Origin: Hymenobacter sp. BT18
GTDB lineage: Bacteria > Bacteroidota > Bacteroidia > Cytophagales > Hymenobacteraceae
DNA: 64,000 nt
Assembly: GCF_012273015.1 (NCBI RefSeq)
Contig: NZ_CP050954.1
Coordinates: forward strand, 4,380,001-4,444,000
Direction: 5' to 3'
Under the pieces are notes generated by a model. It made no database searches. It saw only the letters and a list, made by a program, of their open reading frames with translations, and was not told where the DNA came from. Both the position numbers and the translations under genes were made by a program. Shown in pieces: positions 49,221 to 58,111 of the stretch. The stretch's first letter is position 1, and the number at the start of each line of letters is the position of its first letter.

Positions 49221-50909
49221 CTACTCCTCGCGGATGCCGCTGAAATACTCGCGCGGGGTTTGGTCGGTTTGCTTTTTGAAGGCGCGGTTGAAGGCCGACT
49301 TCGAGTTGAAGCCCACTTCCAGGGCCAGGGCCAGCAGGGTGTACTGCTGGGCGCGCGGCGTGGCCATCAGCTGCTTAAACTCCTCCACCCGGTAGGCATT
49401 CACAAAGTCGAAGAAGTTCTGGCCGAAGCCCTCGTTGATGACTTTAGACAGCACGTGCGGCGGCAACTGCACACCCCCGGCCAGCTCATGAATTGTGAGG
49501 CTGGGGTTGAGGTAGGGCTTGTTCTGCCGCATGTAGCTGGTCACGGCGGCCTGGGCGGCAGCGAGGTCCGGCATGGCGCCGGGCGGGCGGGCCGGGCGCG
49601 GAGCGGCGGGCAGATCCGCAACTGGCACCTTAGCCGCCGCAACTTCCGGAAGCGGTGCGGGGGTAGGTGGGCTGAGGATAGACGCTGCCGCCGCTTCCAG
49701 CTCAGGAGCGGCGGCAGCGGGCACCAGCCGGAAAATCTGGGGCTGATGCAAGACCACGTAGCCCAGGAAATAGGGCAGCGTAGAAAACACCAGCCAGATC
49801 AAATCCAGGTTGCGGGCCGCCAGGGAGTACACGTCGAAAGCTACCCAGCGGCTGGCCAGCACCACCCCAAACAGAAAAGCCCACAATACCAGGCATACGG
49901 CCTGAATGCCCAGCACCGTGGAGAGGTAACGCAGGTTCTGGGCGTACGATACGCTGGCTTCGTACTGCCGGGTATAGGCCTGGATGGTGCGGCGGCAGGC
50001 CAGCCAGTAGGCCCCGCTAGTGAGCAGGGCCGCCACCCCGGTCAGCAGCAGCACACCGCGTAGCATGGGCTCATGGCTGACCAGCCGGAGCTGAAACTCG
50101 TAGCTGTCGAGCAGAAAATAGGGCAGGTACCCCAGCAGCTGCAGGGCCGAGGGCACGAAGTACAGCCACTTGCGCCGCGACTGGGCCTCATTAAACAGCA
50201 GCCTTCGGATGTAGCAGTAGAACAGCGGGCCGTAGAGAAACCAAATAAAGTCGGGCACCAGCGTAAGCTGCGGGTAGGCATTGGCCACGGCCCGGTCGCT
50301 GCTTACTACCGTGAGCAGGGTAGCACCGGCGCTCAGCCCCAGCAGCCACAGCAGCCAGCGGTTGGCGGCCCGGTTGGCTTGCTGGATACTCGGAATAGCC
50401 ACTAGCAGCAACCCGCCCTGGAAGCACGAAAACAGCAGAAGCAAATCGTAGAGCGAGTAGAACTGAAAAGTAGCCGTGAGGTCCTCCCAGCTTTGCACCC
50501 GCACTTCTACGTCGCCGGCCTGGGCTTGCTGGCGCGTCACGACGCGGTTGGCCCGCACCTGCCCGCGCCCGCTGCCCTCAATGGATGCCCAGCTTCCCCG
50601 CGACACTTTGTATTCGAGCCGGGGTAGGTGGGTATGCAGGGTAAGGGCAAACAGCCCATTCGCCTGCCGGCGAAACCGGTAACGGGCATCCGCTGGCTGC
50701 CAGTTGTTGAACGACCCCACCAGGTACAAAGCTGCATCGGCGGGGGTGTTGGCAGGAAGGCTGGTGAGCACGAAATGGTAGGCTACTGGCCGCGTGGTGG
50801 GTTCGGCCGGCGAAGCGGGGGCACCAGGCAACGCAGCCTCAGCCACTCCCACGCCCCAAAGCAAAAGGAGCAACGCCAGAAAAAAACCGAATCGAAGACG
50901 GGCAAACAC
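49221..50909 (-). CDS. Membrane-bound AraC regulator with exported glycogen-binding-like domain
   Basis: A one-component sensor of about 562 residues. A hydrophobic start (FGFFLALLLLLWGVGVAEA) exports a domain at about 43-134 with the AMPK/CBM48 signature LYLVGSFNNWQP and conserved aromatics (LEYKVSRGSW). Seven hydrophobic segments follow from about 152 to 390 (for example DLLLLFSCFQGGLLLVA). A proline-rich linker leads to a cytosolic AraC helix-turn-helix domain at about 454-559 (VEEFKQLM and LALEVGFNSKSAFNRAFKKQ). The start is not an ATG: GTG at 50909 is preferred as it yields a clean signal peptide; TTG at 50957 is possible. It lies 246 bp before the SusA-like gene and probably controls it. 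Confidence 0.85.
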   Translation of the reverse strand: MFARLRFGFFLALLLLLWGVGVAEAALPGAPASPAEPTTRPVAYHFVLTSLPANTPADAALYLVGSFNNWQPADARYRFRRQANGLFALTLHTHLPRLEYKVSRGSWASIEGSGRGQVRANRVVTRQQAQAGDVEVRVQSWEDLTATFQFYSLYDLLLLFSCFQGGLLLVAIPSIQQANRAANRWLLWLLGLSAGATLLTVVSSDRAVANAYPQLTLVPDFIWFLYGPLFYCYIRRLLFNEAQSRRKWLYFVPSALQLLGYLPYFLLDSYEFQLRLVSHEPMLRGVLLLTGVAALLTSGAYWLACRRTIQAYTRQYEASVSYAQNLRYLSTVLGIQAVCLVLWAFLFGVVLASRWVAFDVYSLAARNLDLIWLVFSTLPYFLGYVVLHQPQIFRLVPAAAAPELEAAAASILSPPTPAPLPEVAAAKVPVADLPAAPRPARPPGAMPDLAAAQAAVTSYMRQNKPYLNPSLTIHELAGGVQLPPHVLSKVINEGFGQNFFDFVNAYRVEEFKQLMATPRAQQYTLLALALEVGFNSKSAFNRAFKKQTDQTPREYFSGIREE

Positions 50910-51116
50910 GGGGTAGAGCTGGTTAAGCGGGAAGGTAAAGTAAGCGCGGAAACCCAAGCTTTCCGCTGGCCGCCGGAATCTGCCGCTCGTCCGGCCCGAA
51001 CGGACGCCTTACGAAGCCCCCTTGTTGCGGCCGCGCTTGGGGCCGATAGTTACGTGCAGGGAAAGTACCAAGTGCTGCCCCCGGCGCTTACCTTGTGGCC
51101 TCTGTAGCTTATCCGT

Positions 51117-52883
51117 ATGAACCACTCTTACCTTCTGGCCGCGGCCCTGGCCCTGACCACGCTTGGCGCCTGCTCTTCCGATTCTGCCTCGTCTTCCAAA
51201 GCCGCAGCCACCCCGGATGCGGCCTTCGATGCCTACAAGCAGCGCTTCATCGACTCACTATGGTACTATAATCCCGAATGGGCCAGCTCCCAGGGTTACC
51301 ACCGCTACGACTCCGTGCTGCTCATTCCTAACCCGGCGCGCCGACAGGTGGAAGCCGCCGCTGTGGCCCGCCGCACCAAGGAGCTGCAGGCCTTTAGCGT
51401 GAAGGAGCTGTCGGTAAATAACCAAACTGATTACTACCTGCTGGAAAACCACCTGAGCTCGGCCCGGTTCTACGCCGATACCCTGCGCGACTGGGAGTGG
51501 AACCCGGCCAACTACAACCTGGGGGCTTCCGTGGGCGAAATCCTGAACGGCCGCTACCACCCTCTGGACCGGCGCCTGCAGGCCATCAGCCAGAAAATAA
51601 ACCGCGCCGCCGACTTCTACGAAGCCGCCAAAGACAACATCAAGCAACCAACCAAGGAGCACACGCAACTGGCCATTCTGCAAAACGAGGGTGGCCTGGC
51701 CGTCTTCGGGCCGGCTCTCAAAGATTCGGTAGCTAAATCGGGGCTTAGCGCTGCTGAGAAAAAGGAGCTGCTGGGGCGCATTGCCACCACGCAACTCGTC
51801 ATTGAAAGCTACCTGCGGTTTTTGCGGCAGGATGTGCTACCAGCGGGCAAGTTCCGCTCGTTCCGCCTGGGCAAGAACCTGTTCACCCGCAAGTTTGCCC
51901 TCGACATCCAGGCATCTAACTCGGCCGAGGAGGTCTACCAAAAGGCCCTGGTGCACAAGCAAGAACTGCTGCGCGACATGAAAACCCGCGCTGCCCGCCT
52001 CTGGCCCAAGTACTTTCCCGGCCAACCCGCGCCCACCGACTCGCTGCTGACGGTGCGCCGGGTGATCAGCAAGCTGTCGGAGAAACACGCTACGCCCGCC
52101 GGATTCGTGCAGGCCGTGAAGCACCAGATCCCGACCCTGGTGCAGTGGGTGGATCAGCACCAGCTGCTCACCCAGGACCCCGACAAGCCTCTGGTGGTGC
52201 GGGAAACGCCGCTCTATATGCGGGGCAGCGGAGCCGGCGCCAGTATTTCGGCCCCCGGCCCTTACGACAAAGCCGCCAACACCTACTACAACGTGGAGCC
52301 CCTGGATGGGCAGCCCGCTGCCCAAGCCGAAAGCTACCTGCGCGAATACAACGACTATACCCTGCAAATCCTGAACATCCACGAGGCCATTCCCGGCCAC
52401 TACACGCAGCTGGTGTACGCCAACCGCAGCCCGTCCCTGGTGAAGTCGGTTTTCGGCAACGGAGCCATGATTGAAGGCTGGGCCGTGTATACCGAGCGTA
52501 TGATGCTGGAAAGCGGCTACGGCGGCAACACCGATGAAATCTGGCTGATGTGGGATAAGTGGAACATGCGCGTCACGCTCAACACCATTCTAGACCATGC
52601 CGTGCACGTCGACAACATTCCCGAGCAAGAGGCCGTGGCTATGCTCCTGCGCGACGGATTTCAGGAAGAAGCCGAGGCCCGCAACAAGTGGCGGCGGGCC
52701 ACGCTCAGCCAGGTGCAGCTGAGCAGCTACTTCACCGGCGCCACCGAAATTCAGGATCTGCACGATGAGCTCCGGACGCGGCAGGGCCAGAAGTTCAATC
52801 TGAAAGCCTTTCACGAGCAACTGCTTAGCTACGGCAGCGCCCCGGTGAAGTACAGCCGGCAAATGATGGCCCGCAGTCTGTAG
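51117..52883 (+). CDS. DUF885 lipoprotein, putative zinc peptidase
   Basis: A 588-residue DUF885 protein. The lipobox LGAC places the cysteine at 19. The domain contains NIHEAIPGHYTQLVYA (a His-Glu...His metal motif of the family) and GAMIEGWAVYTERMMLE, whose Glu is a likely third ligand. Proteins of this type are thought to be gluzincin-like peptidases of unknown substrate. It is divergent from the AraC regulator gene with a 207-bp spacer and shows no operon partner. Confidence 0.88.
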   Translation: MNHSYLLAAALALTTLGACSSDSASSSKAAATPDAAFDAYKQRFIDSLWYYNPEWASSQGYHRYDSVLLIPNPARRQVEAAAVARRTKELQAFSVKELSVNNQTDYYLLENHLSSARFYADTLRDWEWNPANYNLGASVGEILNGRYHPLDRRLQAISQKINRAADFYEAAKDNIKQPTKEHTQLAILQNEGGLAVFGPALKDSVAKSGLSAAEKKELLGRIATTQLVIESYLRFLRQDVLPAGKFRSFRLGKNLFTRKFALDIQASNSAEEVYQKALVHKQELLRDMKTRAARLWPKYFPGQPAPTDSLLTVRRVISKLSEKHATPAGFVQAVKHQIPTLVQWVDQHQLLTQDPDKPLVVRETPLYMRGSGAGASISAPGPYDKAANTYYNVEPLDGQPAAQAESYLREYNDYTLQILNIHEAIPGHYTQLVYANRSPSLVKSVFGNGAMIEGWAVYTERMMLESGYGGNTDEIWLMWDKWNMRVTLNTILDHAVHVDNIPEQEAVAMLLRDGFQEEAEARNKWRRATLSQVQLSSYFTGATEIQDLHDELRTRQGQKFNLKAFHEQLLSYGSAPVKYSRQMMARSL

Positions 52884-53002
52884 CTTGCTGAATTCCCACA
52901 CGTTTGCATCAAACTGGCCCGCGCGGGAATTCTTGCTGACTTTGCATTGTCTGCTTGCGGCGTGGTCCTGCCCGTTGCGGGCCGTTTTCAAATCGTTGCT
53001 GT

Positions 53003-53359
53003 ATGAACATTTCTAATCGTCAGGGCATTACGGATACCAACGACGAAGGCCTGCGCCGCTACGTGCACGACCATTTGAAGGTATTCGTGAAGTTCACCTC
53101 CAGCAACTGCGACATTTGTGAGCTGCTGGCTCCAGCCTTTGCCAAGTTTGCCGACGATGCCGAGTTTGAGGATATCCTCTTTATGCGGCTCGACTCCGAC
53201 CAGAATCCGGTGGCCAAGAAAATGATGGCCGATAAGATTGCGCCCTTCTTCGTGGCGTATTGCCAGGGCCGGGTGCTCACCTGCGACACCCTCACATCTG
53301 AGCCGCAAGTGCGCGCCATGCTGGAAATGCTGCGCCACTACCAGCCCCAGGCAGCTTAG
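53003..53359 (+). CDS. Thioredoxin-like protein
   Basis: A 118-residue protein with a thioredoxin fold: VFVKFTSSNCDICELLAPAF carries a CDIC active site, followed by FMRLDSDQNPVAKKM and IAPFFVAYCQGR. The cis-proline is in KIAPF. It lacks a signal peptide, so it is cytosolic. Start at the ATG at 53003 rather than the longer frame upstream. A TGACTTTG near 52937 resembles a -7 element with one mismatch. A 27-residue membrane peptide is encoded one base after its stop. Confidence 0.85.
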   Translation: MNISNRQGITDTNDEGLRRYVHDHLKVFVKFTSSNCDICELLAPAFAKFADDAEFEDILFMRLDSDQNPVAKKMMADKIAPFFVAYCQGRVLTCDTLTSEPQVRAMLEMLRHYQPQAA

Positions 53360-53360
53360 C

Positions 53361-53444
53361 GTGCGGCCCCGCCTGCACAAAGACCTCGTGGCCCTGGCGG
53401 CCGTGGTACTTACTTTGGCGCTGCTGTTTCTGTTTTTTCGGTAG
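53361..53444 (+). CDS. Possible 27-residue membrane peptide
   Basis: A GTG-started frame one base after the thioredoxin-like stop encodes a basic start (RPRLHKD) and one hydrophobic helix (LVALAAVVLTLALLFLFFR). The position and the amphipathic-then-hydrophobic pattern suggest a small membrane protein, but there is no independent support. Confidence 0.25.
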   Translation: MRPRLHKDLVALAAVVLTLALLFLFFR

Positions 53445-53496
53445 GTGAGGGGGGCATGCGAAGCAGGGAAGACCATTTCACGGTAGCTTCGCGGCC

Positions 53497-54267
53497 GTGT
53501 TCTTCGTGCTTTCCAAACTTCTGTACGTTGCCCTGCTGCCCTCCGCGTGGCTGGTGCTGCTGGCCGTGGCGGCCGTATTTGACTGGCGGCCCCAGTGGCG
53601 GCGGCGCTGGCGCCGGGGGCTGCTGGCCTTGGTGCTGGTAGGGACCAACCTGGCGTTGGCCAACGAAGCCATGCGGGCCTGGGAGCTGCCCGCCGTACCG
53701 CTTTCGGCCGTGCCGCCGCACGATGCCGGCGTCCTCCTGACGGGCATCACCAACCAGCGCCACTCCCCTCACGACCGGGTATACCTCACCGAAGGTGCCG
53801 ACCGTCTGATGCACACCCTTTGGCTGTACCGGGCCGGGCGCATCCGGCGCATCATTATTTCCGGGGGCTCCGGCAGCCTGCTCCTACGGAAAGGCCAGCG
53901 CACCGAAGCGGCGGAACTGCTGGTGTTGCTGCAACTGGCTGGGGTGCCACGGTCGGCGGTGCTGTTGGAGGATAGGAGCCACAACACCCGCGAAAACGCC
54001 CTGTTCACCAAGGAGCTGCTGGCCCGCCACCCCGATATCAAGTCGTTGGTGCTGGTGACCTCGGCTTTTCACCAGCGCCGGGCCATTGGCTGCTTTGAGC
54101 AGGCTGGCTTGCCCGTCACACCTTTTCCGGCCGCCTTCTACAGCGTCGACCGCAGTCTTTGGGCCGATTACTGGCTTATTCCCTCGGTTGAAGCCCTGGA
54201 GCAGTGGACTAGGCTGCTCCACGAAATCAGCGGCTACCTGACTTACAAAATCCTAGGGTACTGTTAG
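53497..54267 (+). CDS. YdcF/ElyC/SanA family envelope protein
   Basis: A 256-residue membrane-anchored protein. Two helices at the N terminus precede a DUF218 domain with GVLLTGIT, IIISGGSGSLLL, LEDRSHNTRENALF and LVLVTSAFHQRRAIGCF. ElyC and SanA act in envelope polysaccharide metabolism in E. coli, but the mechanism is unknown. The start is a GTG at 53497. It is convergent with the aldehyde dehydrogenase gene. Confidence 0.85.
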   Translation: MFFVLSKLLYVALLPSAWLVLLAVAAVFDWRPQWRRRWRRGLLALVLVGTNLALANEAMRAWELPAVPLSAVPPHDAGVLLTGITNQRHSPHDRVYLTEGADRLMHTLWLYRAGRIRRIIISGGSGSLLLRKGQRTEAAELLVLLQLAGVPRSAVLLEDRSHNTRENALFTKELLARHPDIKSLVLVTSAFHQRRAIGCFEQAGLPVTPFPAAFYSVDRSLWADYWLIPSVEALEQWTRLLHEISGYLTYKILGYC

Positions 54268-54315
54268 CGCTAAAGCGGGGAGTTGACCCGGTAAGGCCGC
54301 TACCTGTGGATCTGC

Positions 54316-55713
54316 TTACTCAACTTTCTTTTTGGCTACGGGCGCCTCCCCGCCCACCCAGATGGACTTCTGGTTGACAAATTCCTTGATACCAAGGTGG
54401 GAAAGCTCCCGTCCGTACCCCGACTTCTTCACGCCCCCAAACGGCATTTCCGGCGACGATTTCACCAGGCTGTTGACGAATACGGCCCCCGCTTCAATGC
54501 GCCGGGCCAGCTCCTCGCCGCGCTGCGCGCTCTTCGTCCAGATGGCGGCTCCCAGGCCAAAGCGCGAGTCGTTGGCCAGGCGGATGGCGTCGTCGGCGTC
54601 TTGGGCTTCCAGGATCAGGGCTACGGGCCCGAACAACTCTTCGCTGTAGGCGCGCTGGCCGGGCTTCACGTTGGACAGCATCATGGGCCGGAAAAGGGCG
54701 GTGCCAGGCTTGCTCTGACCGCCGTAGAGCTCCACCTTCGCGCCCTGCCGCACGGAGTCTTCCACCTGTTGGGTGAGCTCATCGGCGAGGTCGGGGCGGG
54801 CGAGGGGGCCAAACTGCGTGGTTTCTTCGAGCGGGTCGCCGGTGCGCAAGGCCAGCAGGTGGGTTTTCATCTGAGCAATAAATTCCCGGATGATGGGCTT
54901 CTCCACGATGAAGCGCTTGGCCGCAATGCAGCTCTGCCCGGCGTTAATCATGCGGGCCTGGGCCGCCGTTTTGGCCGCCAGCGCCACGTCGGCGTCGGCC
55001 AGCACCACGAAGGCATCGGAGCCCCCCAACTCCAGTACCGTTTTCTTAATGGCGCGGCCGGCCGTGGCAGCCACCTCAGCCCCGGCTGACTCCGAGCCCG
55101 TCAGCGTCACGGCCCGCACCCGGTCGTCCTCAATCAGCCGGCCTACCAGGTCGGAGCCGATGAGCAGGGTGCGGAAGGTGGCCGGCGGGAAGCCAGCGTC
55201 GTGCAACACCTGCTCCAAAGCCAGGGCGCACTGGGGCACGTTGGAAGCGTGTTTGAGCAGGCCCACGTTGCCCGCCATCAGGGCCGGGGCCGCGAAGCGC
55301 ACCACCTGCCAGAAAGGGAAGTTCCAGGGCATGACGGCCAGCACCACTCCGATGGGCTCGTGGGCAATAAAGCTGCGCTGGGCCTCCGTTTTTATTTCCT
55401 CATCGGCCAGAAACTGCTCGGCGTGCTCGGCGTAGTAGTCGCAGGTGAGGGCGCACTTCAGCACTTCGGCGCGGCCATCTGCTATAGGCTTGCCCATTTC
55501 CAGGGCCATGAGGCGGGCCAACTCGTCCTGCCGCTCACGCAGCAGGGCCGCGGCGCGGTGCATCAGGCGGGCCCGGTGGGCAAACGAAGTAGTGCGCCAC
55601 TCGGCTGCGGCCCGGTGGGCCTGGGCCAAAATACGTTCGGTTTTCGCCCAGCTGAAAGCCCGAAAGCGGCGCAGCACGCGCCCGGTGTAGGGGTTATAGG
55701 ATTCTATGGCCAT
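54316..55713 (-). CDS. NAD(P)-dependent aldehyde dehydrogenase (succinate-semialdehyde type)
   Basis: A 465-residue oxidoreductase. Catalytic residues: Asn131 (MPWNFPFWQ), Glu228 (LELGGSDAFV) and Cys262 (NAGQSCIAAKRF). The sequence as a whole matches short succinate-semialdehyde dehydrogenases (GabD/YneI type), but the aldehyde is not proved. No gabT or related gene is near. It is divergent from the sigma factor gene. Confidence 0.9.
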   Translation of the reverse strand: MAIESYNPYTGRVLRRFRAFSWAKTERILAQAHRAAAEWRTTSFAHRARLMHRAAALLRERQDELARLMALEMGKPIADGRAEVLKCALTCDYYAEHAEQFLADEEIKTEAQRSFIAHEPIGVVLAVMPWNFPFWQVVRFAAPALMAGNVGLLKHASNVPQCALALEQVLHDAGFPPATFRTLLIGSDLVGRLIEDDRVRAVTLTGSESAGAEVAATAGRAIKKTVLELGGSDAFVVLADADVALAAKTAAQARMINAGQSCIAAKRFIVEKPIIREFIAQMKTHLLALRTGDPLEETTQFGPLARPDLADELTQQVEDSVRQGAKVELYGGQSKPGTALFRPMMLSNVKPGQRAYSEELFGPVALILEAQDADDAIRLANDSRFGLGAAIWTKSAQRGEELARRIEAGAVFVNSLVKSSPEMPFGGVKKSGYGRELSHLGIKEFVNQKSIWVGGEAPVAKKKVE

Positions 55714-55871
55714 ATTGACGCAGAAACTGTTCGGAAAGAAAAGCCTTTGGCAGGCCGCGGGGCCGGGACAAAATGCCGACTGGCTGGTTAAGGCTGCGTA
55801 TGCTCAACGCCCGACCCGGAGCCGTGGTTTTGTTGCGGGCGGAAAATAGCAGTTAAACGAGCAGGAACTCC

Positions 55872-55879
55872 TACTTTTG
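55872..55879 (+). promoter_or_regulatory. -7 element of the sigma/anti-sigma pair
   Basis: TACTTTTG matches TAnnTTTG and lies 53 bp before the GTG start of the sigma gene. The -33 region has TTA rather than TTG. Confidence 0.5.
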
Positions 55880-55931
55880 AGCCGGATGACCGAAAATCGG
55901 CATTGGGTTCGTCACTTCAACTTTTAGCTTC

Positions 55932-56486
55932 GTGACATCAAAAACTTCCGAGGTAGCGGCCATAACCGAAGAGCAGCTGGTGGCGCGCCTGCGGGCCCGC
56001 GACGAGGCGGCCATGACCATCTTCTACGATAAGTACGGCACGGCCCTTTACGGCGTCATTGCCCGCATCGTCAAGAAAGAGGAAATAGCCGAAGACGTGC
56101 TGCAGGAAAGCCTGGTGAAGATCTGGCACTCCTTTCTGAGCTACGATGCCAGCAAAGGGCGCCTGTTTACCTGGGTGCTGAATATCTGCCGGAATTTAGC
56201 CATCGACAAAATCCGCTCGCGCCAGTACCGCGTAGGTACTCGCACACAGCCGCTGGAAGACAGCGCGGCCCAATGGCAGGCCGCTCCGTCCGCGTTCAAG
56301 CCCGAGCATATCGGGTTGGAGGAAATCACGCGCCAACTAAATCCGGAGCAAAAGCAGATCATCGACCTGCTGTATTTCGGCGGCTATACCCAAAGTGAAG
56401 TGGCAGAAGAACTCGACCTACCGCTCGGCACCGTGAAGACGCGGGCCCGGGCGGCCATCAAAGTACTCGCAAAATTGATTCGCTAG
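55932..56486 (+). CDS. ECF (SigK-like) RNA polymerase sigma factor
   Basis: A 184-residue sigma-70 family protein. Region 2 shows YDKYGTALYGVIARIVK and EDVLQESLVKIWHSFLSYD, then FTWVLNICRNLAIDKIRS; region 4 shows LNPEQKQIIDLLYFGGYTQSEVAEELD, given as LNPEQKQIIDLLYFGG and YTQSEVAEELD. It is probably held inactive by the anti-sigma factor encoded two bases downstream. The start is a GTG at 55932. Confidence 0.92.
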   Translation: MTSKTSEVAAITEEQLVARLRARDEAAMTIFYDKYGTALYGVIARIVKKEEIAEDVLQESLVKIWHSFLSYDASKGRLFTWVLNICRNLAIDKIRSRQYRVGTRTQPLEDSAAQWQAAPSAFKPEHIGLEEITRQLNPEQKQIIDLLYFGGYTQSEVAEELDLPLGTVKTRARAAIKVLAKLIR

Positions 56487-56488
56487 CC

Positions 56489-57376
56489 GTGGACATTCAG
56501 CAATACATCGAATCGGGCGTGCTGGAGCAGTACGTACTCGGTACGCTTACGGTTCGCGAACAACAGGAAGTTGAACAACTGGCCGCGGAGTTTCCGGCCG
56601 TGCAGCAGGAGTTGCAGGTTATCCGGCTGGCGCTGGATGGCTACGCGGCGGCCCACGCCGCTACTCCCCCCGCCGGTATGCGGGAACGGGTGCTGGCGGG
56701 CTGGCAGCAGGCTGTGCGCACTCCCAATGGCCAGGCAGCCGCCGACGAGGCACCTCGCCTGGTGGCCTCTGTGACCGCGCCGGTAGCTCCCGCGCCCCAG
56801 CCGGAGGCGGTAGTACGTTCCATCGATTCGGCGCCTTCCTCAGCCAGTAAATTTGGCTGGCTCGTAGCAGCGGCCGTGGCACTACTTACTTTGAGCGCCA
56901 TTGGCAACTACCTGCTCTACAACCGCCTGAAGGAAACCGAAACTAACCTGGAGGTGGCCCGCACGGAGCAGTCACGCTACGCGGCTACCCAGCAGGCAGC
57001 CTTGAAGGAGCGCGACGACCGGGCCCGGCAGCTGGAGATTCTGCGCAGCGAGCAGTTCCGGGCCGTAGACCTCAAAGGCACACCCAACGCGCCCGATGCC
57101 CTGGCCCGCGTGTACTACAACGCCAGCTCGCACGCCGTGTACGTAGACGTGCGGCACCTGCCGGCCCTGCCCAGCGGGAAGCAATACCAGCTCTGGGCCC
57201 TCGACAAAGGCAAGCCCGTAGATGCTGGCGTGCTCACACTGGAGGCTACTACCGGCGACTCGCTGCAGCAGATGAAGGACATTGCCAGCGCCCAGGCGTT
57301 TGCCGTAACGGTGGAAAACGCCGGGGGCAGCCCCACGCCCACGCTGAGCACGATGACGGTGCTGGGCAGCATTTAA
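56489..57376 (+). CDS. RskA-type anti-sigma factor
   Basis: A 295-residue membrane protein partnering the ECF sigma. The N-terminal cytosolic part (IESGVLEQYVLGTLTVREQQ) binds sigma. One membrane helix lies at about 124-145 (GWLVAAAVALLTLSAIGNYL), then a coiled coil and a periplasmic RskA domain (HLPALPSGKQYQLWALDKGK). The start is a GTG at 56489, two bases after the sigma stop. Control is probably by regulated proteolysis; the signal is unknown. Confidence 0.9.
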   Translation: MDIQQYIESGVLEQYVLGTLTVREQQEVEQLAAEFPAVQQELQVIRLALDGYAAAHAATPPAGMRERVLAGWQQAVRTPNGQAAADEAPRLVASVTAPVAPAPQPEAVVRSIDSAPSSASKFGWLVAAAVALLTLSAIGNYLLYNRLKETETNLEVARTEQSRYAATQQAALKERDDRARQLEILRSEQFRAVDLKGTPNAPDALARVYYNASSHAVYVDVRHLPALPSGKQYQLWALDKGKPVDAGVLTLEATTGDSLQQMKDIASAQAFAVTVENAGGSPTPTLSTMTVLGSI

Positions 57377-57394
57377 GCCAGCCGGGCTGATCTG

Positions 57395-57431
57395 AAAGAG
57401 CGGGCTTCGTCTTCGGAGCCCGCTCTTTTAC
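57395..57431 (+). terminator. Terminator of the sigma/anti-sigma operon
   Basis: A 12-bp perfect stem (AAAGAGCGGGCT and its complement) with a 10-base loop, 18 bp past the anti-sigma stop. The 3' T-run is short. Confidence 0.8.
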
Positions 57432-57499
57432 CTCGTGGGCAGCGTTGAAAATAGACGGCGGGTCGCGTTATTGTAGACTCGTACCCTCTTCTTACTCCT

Positions 57500-58045
57500 G
57501 TGCACGGCACCATCTTCGCCCTTCTTAAGCGTTACGTTCAGACCCAGTACGACCATAGCACCTGGTTGCGACTGGTGGAAGCTGCAGGCCTGGAGTCCGG
57601 TGACTTCAGCCACAAAGACGTGTACCCCGATGAGCAGATGGATGCGCTGGTGGGGGCCGCTGCCGGCATGACCGGCCTGCCCGTGGCGGAGCTGCAGGAG
57701 CGGTTTGGGGAATACCTGGTGCCCGACCTGATGTATATGTACCAAAAGCTGCTGCAGCCTCACTGGAACACGCTGGACATGCTGGAACATACGGAGCTGA
57801 CGATGCACGCCCAGGTGCGGCGGGAGCACAGCCAGAACGCGCCCCCGGTGCTCAACGTCACGCGCCTATCGGTCCACGAGCTGGTTATCGACTACGTTTC
57901 GGCCCGCCGTATGGGGCCCCTGGCGGTGGGTATTGTGCGGGGAGTAGCGCGGTATTACGACGAAGCCGACCTGATTGACGTGACGCCCACGACCAGCGAA
58001 GATGGGCAGGAAGTGCGCATCCGGGTGCGGCGCAATCCTTTCTAG
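57500..58045 (+). CDS. Stand-alone H-NOX (heme NO/O2-binding) protein
   Basis: A 181-residue heme sensor domain with no fused output domain. The N terminus (HGTIFALLKRYVQTQYD) and the YPDEQMDALVGAAAGMTG segment are typical. The proximal heme ligand is probably His103, which sits 11 residues before the PP pair as in other H-NOX proteins. The porphyrin-binding YxSxR motif is Tyr132-Ser134-Arg136 (DYVSARRMG). The start is a GTG at 57500. No kinase or cyclase partner is adjacent; the arsenosugar-type genes lie downstream. Confidence 0.88.
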   Translation: MHGTIFALLKRYVQTQYDHSTWLRLVEAAGLESGDFSHKDVYPDEQMDALVGAAAGMTGLPVAELQERFGEYLVPDLMYMYQKLLQPHWNTLDMLEHTELTMHAQVRREHSQNAPPVLNVTRLSVHELVIDYVSARRMGPLAVGIVRGVARYYDEADLIDVTPTTSEDGQEVRIRVRRNPF

Positions 58046-58111
58046 GGAAGAAATCAATTGCCGCCCCTGCCTGTTACTTACCACGCTTCCCGCACTCAAC
58101 TTCTGCAAGAC

